Numbered from the stretch's first letter, positions 18,423 to 28,730 are shown. The stretch: DNA of 64,000 nt from Bradyrhizobium sp. JYMT SZCCT0428 (GCF_018131075.1 NZ_JAFCLS010000010.1:140304-204303), one strand, 5' to 3'. Numbers and translations are program-made. The notes: generated by a model not told the origin, from the letters alone.

Positions 18423-20018
18423 ATGCGGAGCGTGCGAACGCTTGCCGTCGCGGCGTTGTTATTGTTGCCGGCCTACCATGTTGCATCGGCGGGCGAGCCC
18501 AAGCAGGGCGGCATCCTCAAGGTCTACCACCGCGATAGCCCGGCCAGCGCCTCGATCCACGAGGAAGCGACCTATTCGGTCAACATTCCCTTCATGCCTG
18601 TTTTCAACAACCTCGTGATCTACAAGCAGGACGTCCCGCAGAACTCCATGGAGTCGATCGTCCCGGATCTCGCGGAGAGCTGGGCCTGGAGCGGCGACAA
18701 GAAGAAACTCACCTTCAAGCTGCGGCAGGGCGTCAAATGGCACGACGGCAAGCCGTTCACCTCCGCCGACGTCAAATGCACCTTCGATATGCTGATGGGC
18801 AAGTCGCAGCAGAAGTTCCGCAAGAACCCGCGAAAATCCTGGTATGACGAGGTCGTCGACGTCACCACGTCAGGCGATTTCGAGGCGTCGTTCAACCTGA
18901 AACGGCCGCAGCCGGCGCTGCTGGCGCTGCTCGCCTCCGGCTATACACCGGTCTATCCCTGCCACGTCTCGCCCGGCGACATGCGCACCAAGCCGACCGG
19001 CACCGGTCCGTTCAAGTTCGTCGAGTTCAAGGCCAATGAATCGATCAAGCTGACGCGCAACCCGGATTACTGGAAGAAGGGCCTGCCGTATCTCGACGGC
19101 ATGGAATTCACCATCATCACCAACCGGTCGACCGCCATTCTCGGCTTCATCTCCGGCCAGTTCGACATGACCTTCCCCACCGAAGTGTCGATCCCGCTGC
19201 TCAAGGACGTCAAGAAGCAGTCGCCGAACGCTGTGTGCGTCGTCGAGCCGATCAACGTCTCGACCAACATCATCGTCAACTCGTCTTCGCCGCCGTTTGA
19301 CAGCCTGGACATCCGCCGTGCGATGGCACTGGCGATCGACCGCAAGGCGTTCATCTCGATCCTGTTCGAAGGACAGGCCGATATCGGCGGCACCATGCTT
19401 CCCGCCCCGGGCGGGTTGTGGGCGATGCCGAAAGAGATGCTGGAGACGATCCCGGGCTACGGCCCCGATATCAACGCCAACCGGGAAGAAGCGCGCAAGC
19501 TGATGCAGAAAGCGGGCTTTGGGCCGGACAAGCGGCTCGCGGTCAAGGTCGCAACGCGCAACATTCCGATCTATCGCGACCCCGCCATCATCCTGATCGA
19601 TCAGCTCAAGAGCATCTATATCGATGGCGAGCTCGACGTGGTCGAGACCGCGAACTGGTTCTCGAAAGTCGCGCGCAAGGATTATGCGCTCGGCCTCAAT
19701 TTGACCGGCAATGCGGTCGACGATCCCGACCAGTCGTTCTACGAGAACTATTCCTGCGGCTCGGAGCGCAACTACACCAATTACTGCAACAAGGACATCG
19801 AGAAGCTGTTCGGCGAGCAGTCCCAGGAAACCGACGTCGCCAAGCGCAAGAAGATCGTCTGGGAGATCGACAAGAAGCTGCAGGAGGACGTCGCCCGCCC
19901 GATCATCTATCACGGCCGCTCGGGTTCCTGCTGGCAGCCCTACGTCAAGGGCATCACCATCATGGTGAACAGCTCCTATAACGGCTATCGTTACGAAGAC
20001 GTGTGGATGGACAAGTGA
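18423..20018 (+). CDS. ABC transporter substrate-binding protein, family 5 (peptide/opine/nickel type)
   Basis: 531 residues with a cleavable signal peptide (Arg start, LLLLPAYHVASAGE). Family 5 features are present: KQGGILKVYHRD at the mature N-terminus, DLAESWAWS, LTFKLRQGVKWHDGKPF, GTGPFKFVEF and DIRRAMALAIDR. It binds the ligand in the periplasm and delivers it to the permeases downstream. A strong GGGAGGGG site precedes the ATG. The ligand is unknown; the adjacent CoA ligase suggests an organic acid or amide rather than a nutritional peptide. Confidence 0.93.
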   Translation: MRSVRTLAVAALLLLPAYHVASAGEPKQGGILKVYHRDSPASASIHEEATYSVNIPFMPVFNNLVIYKQDVPQNSMESIVPDLAESWAWSGDKKKLTFKLRQGVKWHDGKPFTSADVKCTFDMLMGKSQQKFRKNPRKSWYDEVVDVTTSGDFEASFNLKRPQPALLALLASGYTPVYPCHVSPGDMRTKPTGTGPFKFVEFKANESIKLTRNPDYWKKGLPYLDGMEFTIITNRSTAILGFISGQFDMTFPTEVSIPLLKDVKKQSPNAVCVVEPINVSTNIIVNSSSPPFDSLDIRRAMALAIDRKAFISILFEGQADIGGTMLPAPGGLWAMPKEMLETIPGYGPDINANREEARKLMQKAGFGPDKRLAVKVATRNIPIYRDPAIILIDQLKSIYIDGELDVVETANWFSKVARKDYALGLNLTGNAVDDPDQSFYENYSCGSERNYTNYCNKDIEKLFGEQSQETDVAKRKKIVWEIDKKLQEDVARPIIYHGRSGSCWQPYVKGITIMVNSSYNGYRYEDVWMDK

Positions 20019-20077
20019 AGCGTTTTCCAGCGAAGTGGACACCGGTTCGCGTCAAGAAAACGCGTCAAAACATGAAT

Positions 20078-20116
20078 CTAGAGCCCGTTCCGATGCAATC
20101 GGAACGAAGGCTCTAG
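20078..20116. repeat. Palindromic stem-loop between binding-protein and permease genes
   Basis: Nested arms CTAGAGCC/GGCTCTAG and CGTTCCGAT/ATCGGAACG surround a three-base loop. There is no T-run, so it is not a classical terminator. By position it may lower expression of the permeases relative to the binding protein. Confidence 0.7.
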
Positions 20117-20155
20117 CGTCCGCCATTACGTCGGCCGGCCAGGGAGAATAGCCAG

Positions 20156-21103
20156 GTGTTTGCTTATATCGTGCGACGCCTCGCGTTGATGTTCGTGACC
20201 CTGATCGGGATCTCGATCATCATCTTCGTGCTGCTGCGCGTCGTTCCCGGCAATATCGTCGACATCCTGTTCGATGCGGCGGGATTCGTCGATCCCGCCG
20301 ACAAGGCCAATCTGGAAAAGGAACTCGGTCTCAGCGACCCGATCGTGGTGCAGTATTTCCGCTGGATCGGCGGGCTGCTGCACGGCGATCTCGGCTATTC
20401 CTATGTGTCGGAAAAACCGGCGCTGCAGGAGATCCTGCCGCGGATTCCGATCACGGCGCGGCTGGCGGGGCTGGCGCTGCTGTTCTCCGCAGCGATCGGC
20501 ATTCCCCTCGGCGTCATCAGCGCCGTTCATCAGGGCACAAGGCTCGATTACGCCTTGCGCATCGTCAGCCTGAGCGGGCTGTCGCTGCCCTCGTTCTGGC
20601 TCGGACTGCTGATCCTGATGGCGTCGGTTTCGATGTTCGGAACCATGCCGATCTTCAACCCCAACCCGAAAACCTGGACCGAAGCGATCGCCATCTATTG
20701 CGTTCCGGCGATGGCGGTCGGCTTTCGCAGCGCCGCGCTGACAATGCGCATCACGCGCTCCTCGATGCTGGAAATCCTGCGCCAGGATTTCATCCGCACC
20801 GCGCGCGCCAAGGGCGCCTCGGAAAATTCGGTCAACTACCGCCATGCGCTGAAAAACGCCATCCTGCCCGTCATCACCGTGATCGGCATCGAGGCCGCTT
20901 TCCTGATCGGTGGGCTGATCGTCACCGAAACCGTGTTCAATATCCCGGGCATCGCCCGCTTCCTGGTCGAGGCGCTGCGCTGGCGCGACTACCCGATCGT
21001 GCAGAACCTCGTGATGCTGATCGCGGTCGTCGTGGTGTTCGCCAATTTCACCGTCGACCTGCTGTATGCCGCGATCGATCCGCGCATCCGCTACGGGGAT
21101 TAG
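20156..21103 (+). CDS. ABC transporter permease, DppB/OppB type
   Basis: 315 residues with about six membrane helices. N-terminus MFAYIVRRLALMFVTLIGI; the conserved cytoplasmic loop is present (EILRQDFIRTARAKGASENSV), which docks to the ATPases, and the C-terminus ends YAAIDPRIRYGD as in DppB. The start is GTG at 20156 after an AGGGAGA site. It forms the membrane channel with the next gene. Second gene of a five-gene ABC transporter set (binding protein, two permeases, two ATPases). Confidence 0.93.
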   Translation: MFAYIVRRLALMFVTLIGISIIIFVLLRVVPGNIVDILFDAAGFVDPADKANLEKELGLSDPIVVQYFRWIGGLLHGDLGYSYVSEKPALQEILPRIPITARLAGLALLFSAAIGIPLGVISAVHQGTRLDYALRIVSLSGLSLPSFWLGLLILMASVSMFGTMPIFNPNPKTWTEAIAIYCVPAMAVGFRSAALTMRITRSSMLEILRQDFIRTARAKGASENSVNYRHALKNAILPVITVIGIEAAFLIGGLIVTETVFNIPGIARFLVEALRWRDYPIVQNLVMLIAVVVVFANFTVDLLYAAIDPRIRYGD

Positions 21104-21114
21104 GAGTTATCAGT

Positions 21115-22008
21115 TTGGCCGTGGTCAATTACGATAGCGAACTGAAACGCGCCGGCGCCCATTCGACGCATGGCTGGCGCCGGCTGACGTTCCTCGCGCA
21201 ACGCTACATGCTCGGCACCATCGGCCTCTTCATCATGGTGATGTTCGTCTGGGTGGCGATATCGGCCGATCTGATCTGCCGCTTCAGTCCGCTCAGCGTC
21301 GATTCCACGCACCGGCTGGCGGCGCCCGATGCCGTGCATTGGCTGGGTACCGATTCATTCGGCAGGGATGTCTGGAGCCGGATCGTCCATGGCGCCCGGA
21401 TTTCGCTGGCCGTCGGCATCGGCGCCACGCTGCTGGGCTCGACGCTCGGCGTCATCGTCGGCCTCGTCTCCGGCTATCTCTCGGGCTGGGTCGATTTGCT
21501 GTTCCAGCGCGTCACCGACATTTTGCAGGCCCTGCCGCTGCTGGTGCTGGCGCTGGTGATGACGGCGGCCCTGGGGCCGTCGCTGCCGAACGTCATCATC
21601 GCGATTGCGATCCCGCTGATTCCGACGGTGGCCCGCGTGATCCGCGCCAATACACTGGCGCTGCGCGAACTGCCGTTCGTCGAAGCGGCCAAATCGATCG
21701 GCATGAGCGAAACGCGCATCGCGATCCGCCACGTGCTGCCCAACACGCTGGCGCCGCTGATCGTGCTGGCGACCGCGCAGCTCGGCTCCACCATCCTCAC
21801 CGAAGCCTCGCTGTCGTTCCTCGGCCTCGGCATTCCCGAGCCCTATCCGTCATGGGGCCGCATGCTGTCGGAATCGGCGGCGGAGTATGTCCGCACCGCG
21901 CCGTGGCTGGTGATCTTCCCCGGCGTCGCGATCAGCCTTGCGGTGTTCGGCACCAATCTGTTCGGCGACGCGCTGCGCGATATCCTCGACCCGAGGCAGC
22001 GCGGCTGA
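21115..22008 (+). CDS. ABC transporter permease, DppC/OppC type
   Basis: 297 residues. The N-terminal helix sits near residues 32-52, followed by [22 protein letters not shown] and the loop [22 protein letters not shown], both diagnostic of DppC/OppC. The most likely start is TTG at 21115 with AGGAG eight bases upstream; GTG at 21121 is an alternative. The frame is open much further upstream, but that part overlaps the preceding permease. The stop overlaps the next start (TGATG). Confidence 0.92.
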   Translation: MAVVNYDSELKRAGAHSTHGWRRLTFLAQRYMLGTIGLFIMVMFVWVAISADLICRFSPLSVDSTHRLAAPDAVHWLGTDSFGRDVWSRIVHGARISLAVGIGATLLGSTLGVIVGLVSGYLSGWVDLLFQRVTDILQALPLLVLALVMTAALGPSLPNVIIAIAIPLIPTVARVIRANTLALRELPFVEAAKSIGMSETRIAIRHVLPNTLAPLIVLATAQLGSTILTEASLSFLGLGIPEPYPSWGRMLSESAAEYVRTAPWLVIFPGVAISLAVFGTNLFGDALRDILDPRQRG

Positions 22009-23021
22009 TGACCGAGGCACGGGCGGAAGAGATGGTTCTCGATGTGAAGAACCTGCAAACAGTGTTCTTCACCAATTCGGGCCTGTTCCGGGCAGTCGAC
22101 GACGTGTCGTTCCACGTCCGCCGCGGCGAGACGCTGGCGATCGTCGGCGAATCCGGTTGCGGCAAGAGCGTCAGCGCGCTGTCGATCATGCGGCTGGTAC
22201 CGGACCCGCCGGGCCGGATCGTCGGCGGCTCGGTGACGCTCGAAGGCACCGACCTGCTCGGTATCGGCGAAGCGGACATGCGCAAGATCCGCGGCAACCG
22301 GATGTCGATGATCTTCCAGGAGCCGATGACCTCGCTCAACCCGGTGATGCGGATCGGCGACCAGATCACCGAGGTGGTGCGCCTGCACCAGGACATGACG
22401 GCGAAGGAAGCGTGGGCGAAAGCCGTCGAGATGCTGCGCCTCGTCCGGATTCCCGAACCGGAACGGCGCGCGCATGAATATCCGCACCAGCTTTCCGGCG
22501 GCATGCGCCAGCGCGCGATGATCGCGATGGCGCTGGCGTGCCGCCCGGCCCTGTTGATCGCGGACGAGCCGACCACCGCGCTCGATGTCACGATCCAGGC
22601 GCAGATCCTGGCGCTGATCGTCGACCTGCAGAAGACCCTCGGCACCGGCCTGATCCTGATCACCCATGATCTCGGCGTGGTGGCGCAGACCGCGCAGCGC
22701 GTCATCGTGATGTATGCCGGCAAGAAGGTCGAGGAAGCTGATGTCGAGGCGCTGTTCGAGAATCCACGGCATCCCTACACCCGCGGCCTGATGGCCTCGA
22801 TGCCGGCGGTGATTTCGCTCGGCGCGAAAGAGGATGTCAGGTTGAACGAAATTCCCGGCATGGTGCCGTCGCTGACCAATTTGCCGCCGGGCTGCGCCTT
22901 TGCGCCGCGCTGTCCGTTCGCGATCGACCGCTGCCGCGTCGAATATCCGCCGCTACTGGATTTCGGCGATAATCATTTTGCGGCGTGCTGGCGCGCCGCG
23001 GAAATGGTGGCCGCGCCATGA
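22008..23021 (+). CDS. ABC transporter ATPase, DppD/OppD type
   Basis: 337 residues. Walker A GESGCGKS at about 48, Q-loop [11 protein letters not shown], signature LSGGMRQR at about 162, Walker [13 protein letters not shown] at about 182, and the C-terminal oligopeptide-type cysteine block [15 protein letters not shown]. It hydrolyses ATP to power import through the two permeases. Start and stop overlap the neighbouring genes (TGATG and ATGA), so the operon is translationally coupled. Confidence 0.94.
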   Translation: MTEARAEEMVLDVKNLQTVFFTNSGLFRAVDDVSFHVRRGETLAIVGESGCGKSVSALSIMRLVPDPPGRIVGGSVTLEGTDLLGIGEADMRKIRGNRMSMIFQEPMTSLNPVMRIGDQITEVVRLHQDMTAKEAWAKAVEMLRLVRIPEPERRAHEYPHQLSGGMRQRAMIAMALACRPALLIADEPTTALDVTIQAQILALIVDLQKTLGTGLILITHDLGVVAQTAQRVIVMYAGKKVEEADVEALFENPRHPYTRGLMASMPAVISLGAKEDVRLNEIPGMVPSLTNLPPGCAFAPRCPFAIDRCRVEYPPLLDFGDNHFAACWRAAEMVAAP

Positions 23022-24010
23022 CCGACGCAACGCCCCTGCTCGAAGTGACCGACCTCGTCAAACATTATCCGGTGCGCGGCGGCATCCTGCGCCGGCGCAT
23101 CGGCACCGTGCATTCGGTCGACGGCGTCAGCTTCTCGGTCGGCAAGGGCGAAACGCTGGGGCTGGTCGGCGAATCCGGCTGCGGCAAGTCGACGGTGGCG
23201 CGCAGCGTGCTGCGGCTGGTGGAGCCGACCAGCGGCGCCATCAAACTCAACGGCACCGACATCACCAACCTCAGCAAGGCGGATCTGCGGCCACATCGGC
23301 GCTCGATGCAGATCGTGTTCCAGGATCCGTTCGCTTCGCTCAATCCGCGCATGACCGCCGGCGACATCGTCGGAGAACCGCTCGGCGTCCACGGCCTTGC
23401 CACCGGCGCTAAGCAGCAGGAGCGGGTCGCCGAACTGTTCGCCCAGGTCGGCCTGCGCGCGGACCAGATGAAGAACTATCCGCACCAGTTCTCCGGCGGA
23501 CAGCGGCAGCGCATCTGCATTGCCCGCGCACTGTCGCTCGGGCCGAGCCTGATCGTCTGCGACGAGCCGGTATCCGCGCTCGACGTCTCCATCCAGGCGC
23601 AGGTGATCAATCTGTTGATCGACCTGCAGCGCAAGAACAATTTTTCATACTTGTTCATCGCCCATGACCTCGCCGTGGTCGCCCATATCAGCCACCGCGT
23701 CGCCGTGATGTATCTCGGCCGCATTGTCGAGATCGCCGACAAGACCGAGCTGTTCGCCAACCCGCGCCATCCCTATACGCAGGCGCTGCTGGCCTCGGTG
23801 CCGGTCGCCAACCCGAAGGCGAAGAAGCTCGCGCCCATGATCGACGGCGATGTGCCAAGCCCGATCAACCCGCCCTCCGGCTGCGCCTTCCACACCCGCT
23901 GCCGCTACGTGATGGATCGCTGCAAGGTGGAGCGGCCGTCGCTGCTTGATGCCGGCGCGCGGCATGAGGTGGCGTGCTGGCTCAATGAGGGCACCGGGCG
24001 GGCGGAGTGA
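23018..24010 (+). CDS. ABC transporter ATPase, DppF/OppF type
   Basis: 330 residues. Walker A GESGCGKS at about 51, signature FSGGQRQR at about 158, Walker [13 protein letters not shown] at about 178, and the C-terminal block [15 protein letters not shown]. It is the second nucleotide-binding subunit, forming a heterodimer with the preceding ATPase. The ATG at 23018 overlaps the upstream stop by four bases. Last gene of the importer operon; a palindromic repeat follows. Confidence 0.94.
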   Translation: MTDATPLLEVTDLVKHYPVRGGILRRRIGTVHSVDGVSFSVGKGETLGLVGESGCGKSTVARSVLRLVEPTSGAIKLNGTDITNLSKADLRPHRRSMQIVFQDPFASLNPRMTAGDIVGEPLGVHGLATGAKQQERVAELFAQVGLRADQMKNYPHQFSGGQRQRICIARALSLGPSLIVCDEPVSALDVSIQAQVINLLIDLQRKNNFSYLFIAHDLAVVAHISHRVAVMYLGRIVEIADKTELFANPRHPYTQALLASVPVANPKAKKLAPMIDGDVPSPINPPSGCAFHTRCRYVMDRCKVERPSLLDAGARHEVACWLNEGTGRAE

Positions 24011-24038
24011 CCTCCACCGTCATCCCTCCCACCGCATC

Positions 24039-24167
24039 GTCGTCCGGCGAACGCCGGGACCCATAACCCCGGTCATCTGTTGTTGGAAGAAGCCTTCGAC
24101 CATTGTGCTCAACAATAACTGCTGCGGCGTATGGGTCCCGGATCGCGCTTCGCTTGTCCGGGACGAC
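24039..24167. repeat. Intergenic palindromic repeat (gtcgtccgg...ccgggacgac type)
   Basis: Inverted ends GTCGTCCGG/CCGGGACGAC with inner GGGACCCATA/TATGGGTCCC arms. It lies between the convergent ABC operon and the carboxylase operon and may end both transcripts. A shortened relative is at about 34556-34583. Confidence 0.75.
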
Positions 24168-24180
24168 ATATAGTTTGCTG

Positions 24181-26151
24181 CTATACCGCCGCCTCGATCT
24201 CAACCACGATCTTCCCCGTCGTCACCTGCTCGCCCTCGGCGACATCGATCGCCGCGACCTTGCCCGCGACACCCGCCGTATGCACGTGCTCCATCTTCAT
24301 CGCTTCCAGCGTCATGACAGGCTGGCCGGCCGAGACCTGCTCGCCCGGCTTGACCAGCACGGCGACGACGCGGCCATTCATCGCCGCGCGCACCTTGCCG
24401 TCGCCGCCGCTGGCCGCGGCCGACACCGGTGCCGCCAGCGTCAGGTCGCGAACCGCAATCGTGGTGCCGCGGTGCAGGAAATAGAGCCGGTCCCGGTCGC
24501 GGAGGAATTTGACGGACTCCGCAAGACCGTCGCGGCTGAAGCGGATGGTGTCGCCGTCGACGGCGTGAACTTCGATTCGATAGAGCGTGTTATTGAGCCC
24601 GCGATAGCTGCCGTCACGCTCGCGCACGATCTCGATCTCATGGACCGCGCCGCCGATCTCGACACGAACGGGAACCGGGAACGCTGCCGCCAGCGAGCGT
24701 CCGGGCTTCCATTTCGGCGCAGAGGGATCGGTGACGTAAAGCAGCAACGCCGCGAGCTCGGCTTCCGAAGCTGCATCCTTTCGCGGCGCCAGCAATTTAT
24801 CGCGGTGGTTGCCGATGAAGGAGGTGGTCGCCTCACCCGCGGCAAAAACGGGATGGCGCAGGCATGAAATCAGAAAGCCCTGATTGGTGGTGACACCGAA
24901 TGCAGCTACCTGCTCCAGACCGACGATCAGCTTGCCCCGCGCCTCATCGCGGGTGGTGCCACGGCTGATGATCTTGGCGATCATCGAATCATAGAACGGC
25001 GGAATCTCGGAACCCGATTGCAGCGCATGTTCGACCCGGATACCGTCAGGCATCTGCCACAACGCCATCGTGCCGGATTGCGGCATGAAATCGTGGCCTG
25101 CGTCTTCCGAACACAGCCGCACCTCGATGGCATGGCCGGAAAATTTGATGTCCTCCTGCACCAGCCCGAGCGGCTCGCCACTGGCGACGCGCAGTTGCAG
25201 TTCGACGAGATCGAGGCCCGTGATCGCCTCGGTCACGGGATGCTCGACCTGCAGCCGCGTGTTCATTTCCATGAAATAGAACTCGCCGCTGCTATCGAGC
25301 AGGAATTCCAGCGTGCCGGCGCCCTCATAACCGATCGATTTCACCGCTGACACCGCAACCGCGCCCATCCGCGCCCGCAGCCGCTGCGACACCGCCGGCG
25401 ACGGCGCCTCCTCGATCAGCTTCTGGTGGCGCCGCTGCACCGAGCAATCGCGCTCACCGAGATGCACGGCGTTACGGTAACGATCGCCGAACACCTGGAT
25501 TTCGATATGGCGGGGATTGACGATGGCGCGTTCCAAAATGACCGTGGGATCGCCGAACGCGCCCTGCGCTTCCGACCGCGCGCTGCGCAGCGCATCTGGG
25601 AATGCCGCGGCATCCGCGACCAGCCGCATACCGCGCCCGCCGCCACCCGCGACCGCCTTGATCATCACGGGAAAGCCGATCTTGCTGGCTTCCGCCACCA
25701 TCACAGCGTCGCTCTGGTCGGCGCCCTGATAGCCGGGCACGCAGGGCACGCCGGCCTTCTCCATGATCTCCTTGGCGCCGGCCTTGTTGCCCATCGCGCG
25801 GATTGCCTCCGGCGACGGTCCGATGAAGACGAGGCCCGCATCGCGGCAGGCTTGCGCGAAATCTTCGTTTTCGGCGAGGAAGCCGTAGCCGGGATGGACC
25901 GCCGTGGCGCCGCTGGCTTTGGCCGCCGCAATGATCGTCTCGATCCGCAAATAGGATTGCGCCGGCAGCGCCTCCCCGATCCGCACGGCCTGGTCGGCTT
26001 CGCGGACATGCAGCGCGTCGCGGTCGGCATCCGAATAGACCGCGACCACGCCATAGCCGAGACGGCGCGCGGTGCGCATGATACGCAGCGCGATCTCACC
26101 ACGGTTGGCGATCAGGATCTTGAAGAACGGCGTAGCCTTCATCATCGTCAT
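24181..26151 (-). CDS. Acyl-CoA carboxylase alpha subunit (biotin carboxylase and biotin carrier)
   Basis: 656 residues. It carboxylates biotin with ATP and bicarbonate and carries the carboxybiotin to the beta subunit. The order is: biotin carboxylase N-terminal domain (KILIANRGEIALR), ATP-grasp with GGGGRGMR near residue 165, the C-terminal BC domain with EMNTRLQVEHPVTE, a linker region, and a biotinyl domain with EAMKMEH near 614 where the Lys is biotinylated. Length and layout fit propionyl-/methylcrotonyl-CoA type subunits. The start overlaps the beta-subunit stop (ATGA). The acyl-CoA substrate cannot be decided from this subunit. Confidence 0.92.
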   Translation of the reverse strand: MTMMKATPFFKILIANRGEIALRIMRTARRLGYGVVAVYSDADRDALHVREADQAVRIGEALPAQSYLRIETIIAAAKASGATAVHPGYGFLAENEDFAQACRDAGLVFIGPSPEAIRAMGNKAGAKEIMEKAGVPCVPGYQGADQSDAVMVAEASKIGFPVMIKAVAGGGGRGMRLVADAAAFPDALRSARSEAQGAFGDPTVILERAIVNPRHIEIQVFGDRYRNAVHLGERDCSVQRRHQKLIEEAPSPAVSQRLRARMGAVAVSAVKSIGYEGAGTLEFLLDSSGEFYFMEMNTRLQVEHPVTEAITGLDLVELQLRVASGEPLGLVQEDIKFSGHAIEVRLCSEDAGHDFMPQSGTMALWQMPDGIRVEHALQSGSEIPPFYDSMIAKIISRGTTRDEARGKLIVGLEQVAAFGVTTNQGFLISCLRHPVFAAGEATTSFIGNHRDKLLAPRKDAASEAELAALLLYVTDPSAPKWKPGRSLAAAFPVPVRVEIGGAVHEIEIVRERDGSYRGLNNTLYRIEVHAVDGDTIRFSRDGLAESVKFLRDRDRLYFLHRGTTIAVRDLTLAAPVSAAASGGDGKVRAAMNGRVVAVLVKPGEQVSAGQPVMTLEAMKMEHVHTAGVAGKVAAIDVAEGEQVTTGKIVVEIEAAV

Positions 26152-27764
26152 GGCCGCGCGACCGAGAATTGCATGGGCTGCGGCGTGCGGGCTTCGGCCT
26201 CGCGGCAGATCGCCAGCACCTCGGACAGGACGCTGCGGGTATCGCGCGGATCGATCACGCCGTCATCGAGCACCCGGGCCGAGGTCGAGAACACATCCAT
26301 CTGGCCGTCGAACACGCCTGTTATCTGCGCCTTCATCGCCTCCAGCTTTTCCTTCTCGATCGGCTTGCCACGCCGCGCAGCGGCAGCTTCGGTGACGATC
26401 GCCATCGTCTCCGCCGCCTGCTCACCGCCCATCACGGCGGTCTTGGCATTGGGCCAAGAGAAGCAGAAGCGCGGATGGAAGCCGCGCCCGCACATGCCGT
26501 AATTGCCGGCGCCGAACGAGGCGCCGCAATAGATGGTGATCTGCGGCACCGTGGCCGAGGTCACCGCCTGGATCATCTTGGAGCCGTGCTTGATCATGCC
26601 GGCTTCCTCATAGGCCTTGCCGACCATGTAGCCGGTCGTGTTGTTCATATACAGAAGCGGCGTGCGCGACTGGCAGCAGGCCTGGATGAAATGCGTCGCC
26701 TTGTTGGCGCCGGGCACGTCGAGCGGGCCGTTATTGGTGATGATGCCGATCGCCTGCCCCTCGATGCGGGCGTGGCCGCAGATGGTGGCGGGGCCGTAAT
26801 TGCTGCCGAATTCGGTAAAATCGGAATCGTCGATGAAGCGCGCGATGGCCTGCCGCATGTCGACCGGACGCTTGTGGTCCATCGGCATGATGCCAAGCAG
26901 TTCCTCCGAATCATAGCGCGGCGGCCGATACGAGGCTTCAGCTGGCTTCGGCCGGTCCCACTGCATGTTGGTCATAATGTCGCGCGCGATCCGCAGCGCG
27001 TCGCGATCGTCTTCGGCGAGATAATCGCCGAGGCCGGAAATCGAGGTGTGCATCTCGGCGCCACCGAGTTCCTCTTCCGTCGCGATCTCGCCGGTCGCGG
27101 CCTTGAGCAGCGGCGGCCCGGCGAGGAAGGCGCGGGTGCGGCCGCGCACCATCACGATGTAGTCGGAGAGCCCGGTCTGGTAAGCGCCGCCCGCGGTCGA
27201 CGAACCGTGCGTCACCGTGACGACAGGCAATCCCGCCGCCGACAGCCGCGCCAGGTTGCGAAAGATATTGCCGCCGCGAATAAAATCCTCGACCCGGTAG
27301 CGCAGCAGATTGGCGCCGGCGCTTTCGACCAGTTGCACGTAGGGCAGCTTGTTCTCCAGCGCCAGTTCCTGCACGCGCAAGGTCTTGTCGAGGCCGTAGG
27401 GCTGCAACGCGCCGGCATCGATGCCGGAATCATTGGCGCTGACCATGCAGCGGATGCCGGAGACGAACCCGATGCCGGCGATCGCCCCGCCGCCCGGGAT
27501 GCTCTTGTCGGCATCCGGCACGTCGAACATGTAGCCCGCCAGCGTCATCAATTCGATGAAGGGCGAGCCGGGATCGAGCACCAGCGCGACGCGCTCGCGC
27601 GGCAGTAATTGGCCGCGCTTGTGAAAGCGATCCTTGGCTGCGGCGGAGGCGGTGCGCGTCCGCTCCTCAAGCCCGCGCATGCGCGCAATCAGCGCCAGCA
27701 TGCCGTCGCGGTTGGCCTGATAGGTGGCGCTGCTTGGGGCGATCGTATTTTCGATTACAGCCAT
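26148..27764 (-). CDS. Acyl-CoA carboxylase beta subunit (carboxyltransferase)
   Basis: 538 residues. It transfers the carboxyl group from biotin to an acyl-CoA. Crotonase-fold carboxyltransferase halves are visible: IAGIGFVSGIRCMVSANDSG and THGSSTAGGAYQTG in the N-half, and NNTTGYMVGKAYEEAGMIKHG and GAGNYGMCGRGF in the C-half. The ATG at 27764 with AGGGAGAG upstream is preferred over an in-frame start at 27806, which lies in a repeat. The sequence diverges from textbook methylcrotonyl-CoA beta subunits at the acyl pocket, so the substrate is open (methylcrotonyl, geranyl or another branched enoyl-CoA). First gene of a two-gene operon. Confidence 0.9.
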   Translation of the reverse strand: MAVIENTIAPSSATYQANRDGMLALIARMRGLEERTRTASAAAKDRFHKRGQLLPRERVALVLDPGSPFIELMTLAGYMFDVPDADKSIPGGGAIAGIGFVSGIRCMVSANDSGIDAGALQPYGLDKTLRVQELALENKLPYVQLVESAGANLLRYRVEDFIRGGNIFRNLARLSAAGLPVVTVTHGSSTAGGAYQTGLSDYIVMVRGRTRAFLAGPPLLKAATGEIATEEELGGAEMHTSISGLGDYLAEDDRDALRIARDIMTNMQWDRPKPAEASYRPPRYDSEELLGIMPMDHKRPVDMRQAIARFIDDSDFTEFGSNYGPATICGHARIEGQAIGIITNNGPLDVPGANKATHFIQACCQSRTPLLYMNNTTGYMVGKAYEEAGMIKHGSKMIQAVTSATVPQITIYCGASFGAGNYGMCGRGFHPRFCFSWPNAKTAVMGGEQAAETMAIVTEAAAARRGKPIEKEKLEAMKAQITGVFDGQMDVFSTSARVLDDGVIDPRDTRSVLSEVLAICREAEARTPQPMQFSVARP

Positions 27765-27775
27765 GACTCTCCCTG

Positions 27776-27860
27776 CGTCATTGCGAGGAGCGAAGCGACG
27801 AAGCAATCCATACTTTCTTTGGAACCCGCTATGGATTGCTTCGCTTCGCCCGCAATGACG
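27776..27860. repeat. Intergenic palindromic repeat (cgtcattgcgagg type)
   Basis: Inverted ends CGTCATTGCG/CGCAATGACG with GAAGCAATCCAT and ATGGATTGCTTC inside. It is the same family as 14473-14552 and 29800-29885. Confidence 0.82.
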
Positions 27861-27863
27861 GCA

Positions 27864-28730
27864 CTAATGCCTCGTCCCAAATATCTGCCTTGCCTCGGCA
27901 GGGCTAGCGATCTCTCTGCCGGCGCGGCGGGCGCAGGCGGCGATGGCTTCGATTAACTGGCCATTGGAGGTCACCTTGGCGCCGTCGGCGAGATAGAAGG
28001 TGTCCTCAAGCCCGGTGCGCAAGTGACCGCCGAGCTCGGCGCAGCGCTGGTGCAGCGGCCAGATTTCGGCGCGGCCAATGGCCGTGACCTGCCAGTGCGC
28101 TTCCGGCAATTTGAGCTTCAGCAGGATCGGCAGCAGGTCCGGATCGGCCGGCATGCCAGAGGCTACGCCCATCACGAAATTGTACTCCAGCGGCCCTTCG
28201 TACATGCCGGTCTGCCGGTACATGCCGACACAGCGGACGATGCCGACATCGAAGCATTCGAACTCCGGAATCGTGCCCGCGACCTTCATCGCGTCGAGAT
28301 AATCCTGCACCTTCTCGACCGCGTTATCGAACATCATCGGCAGCCAGGCCCAGGTATTGTCGGATTTCACCTTGAGGTAATTCAGTGAGCCGGCGTTGCA
28401 GGCCGCGATTTCGGGTTTTGTCTCGCGCACGCAATCGAGCGCGCCGCCATAGTTCGGGCCCGAGGTCCCCGTGGTGTGGTTGATGATGACGCCGGGGCAG
28501 GCCTCGCGCACCGCCTGCTGGATCTCTTTGCTGACGCTGACCTCCCACGACGGCAGGTGGCCCTTGCCCGGCTGCTGCTGGCGCAGATGGATGTGCATGA
28601 TGCTGGCGCCGGCGTTGAACGCGGCCCTGGCCTCGCGCGCCATCTGTTCGGGCGTGACAGGCACGTTGTGCTGTTTCGGGTCGGTCAGCACGCCGTTCAG
28701 CGCACAGGTAATGACGGCCTTGTCGCTCAT
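27864..28730 (-). CDS. BKACE-family beta-keto acid cleavage enzyme
   Basis: 288 residues. Enzymes of this family (3-keto-5-aminohexanoate cleavage type) condense a beta-keto acid with acetyl-CoA and release acetoacetate plus a new acyl-CoA. Visible hallmarks: ALNGVLTDP at the N-terminus, the zinc-binding HIH within IMHIHLR, NHTTGTSGP, ECFDVG, and GGHLRTGLEDTFYL near the C-terminus. The ATG at 28730 has AAAGG upstream. In this neighbourhood it could supply the CoA step for a keto-acid intermediate. The substrate is unknown. Confidence 0.88.
   Translation of the reverse strand: MSDKAVITCALNGVLTDPKQHNVPVTPEQMAREARAAFNAGASIMHIHLRQQQPGKGHLPSWEVSVSKEIQQAVREACPGVIINHTTGTSGPNYGGALDCVRETKPEIAACNAGSLNYLKVKSDNTWAWLPMMFDNAVEKVQDYLDAMKVAGTIPEFECFDVGIVRCVGMYRQTGMYEGPLEYNFVMGVASGMPADPDLLPILLKLKLPEAHWQVTAIGRAEIWPLHQRCAELGGHLRTGLEDTFYLADGAKVTSNGQLIEAIAACARRAGREIASPAEARQIFGTRH

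Noticed and set aside
18870..20042. Minus-strand open frame of 390 codons
   Set aside because: Antisense of the family 5 binding protein; Asp/Arg/His-rich shadow.
24181..27764. Methylcrotonyl-CoA carboxylase of the leucine pathway
   Set aside because: The general subunit architecture fits, but the beta subunit differs from typical MCC at the acyl pocket and no hydratase or HMG-CoA lyase is near, so the specific name is not supported.
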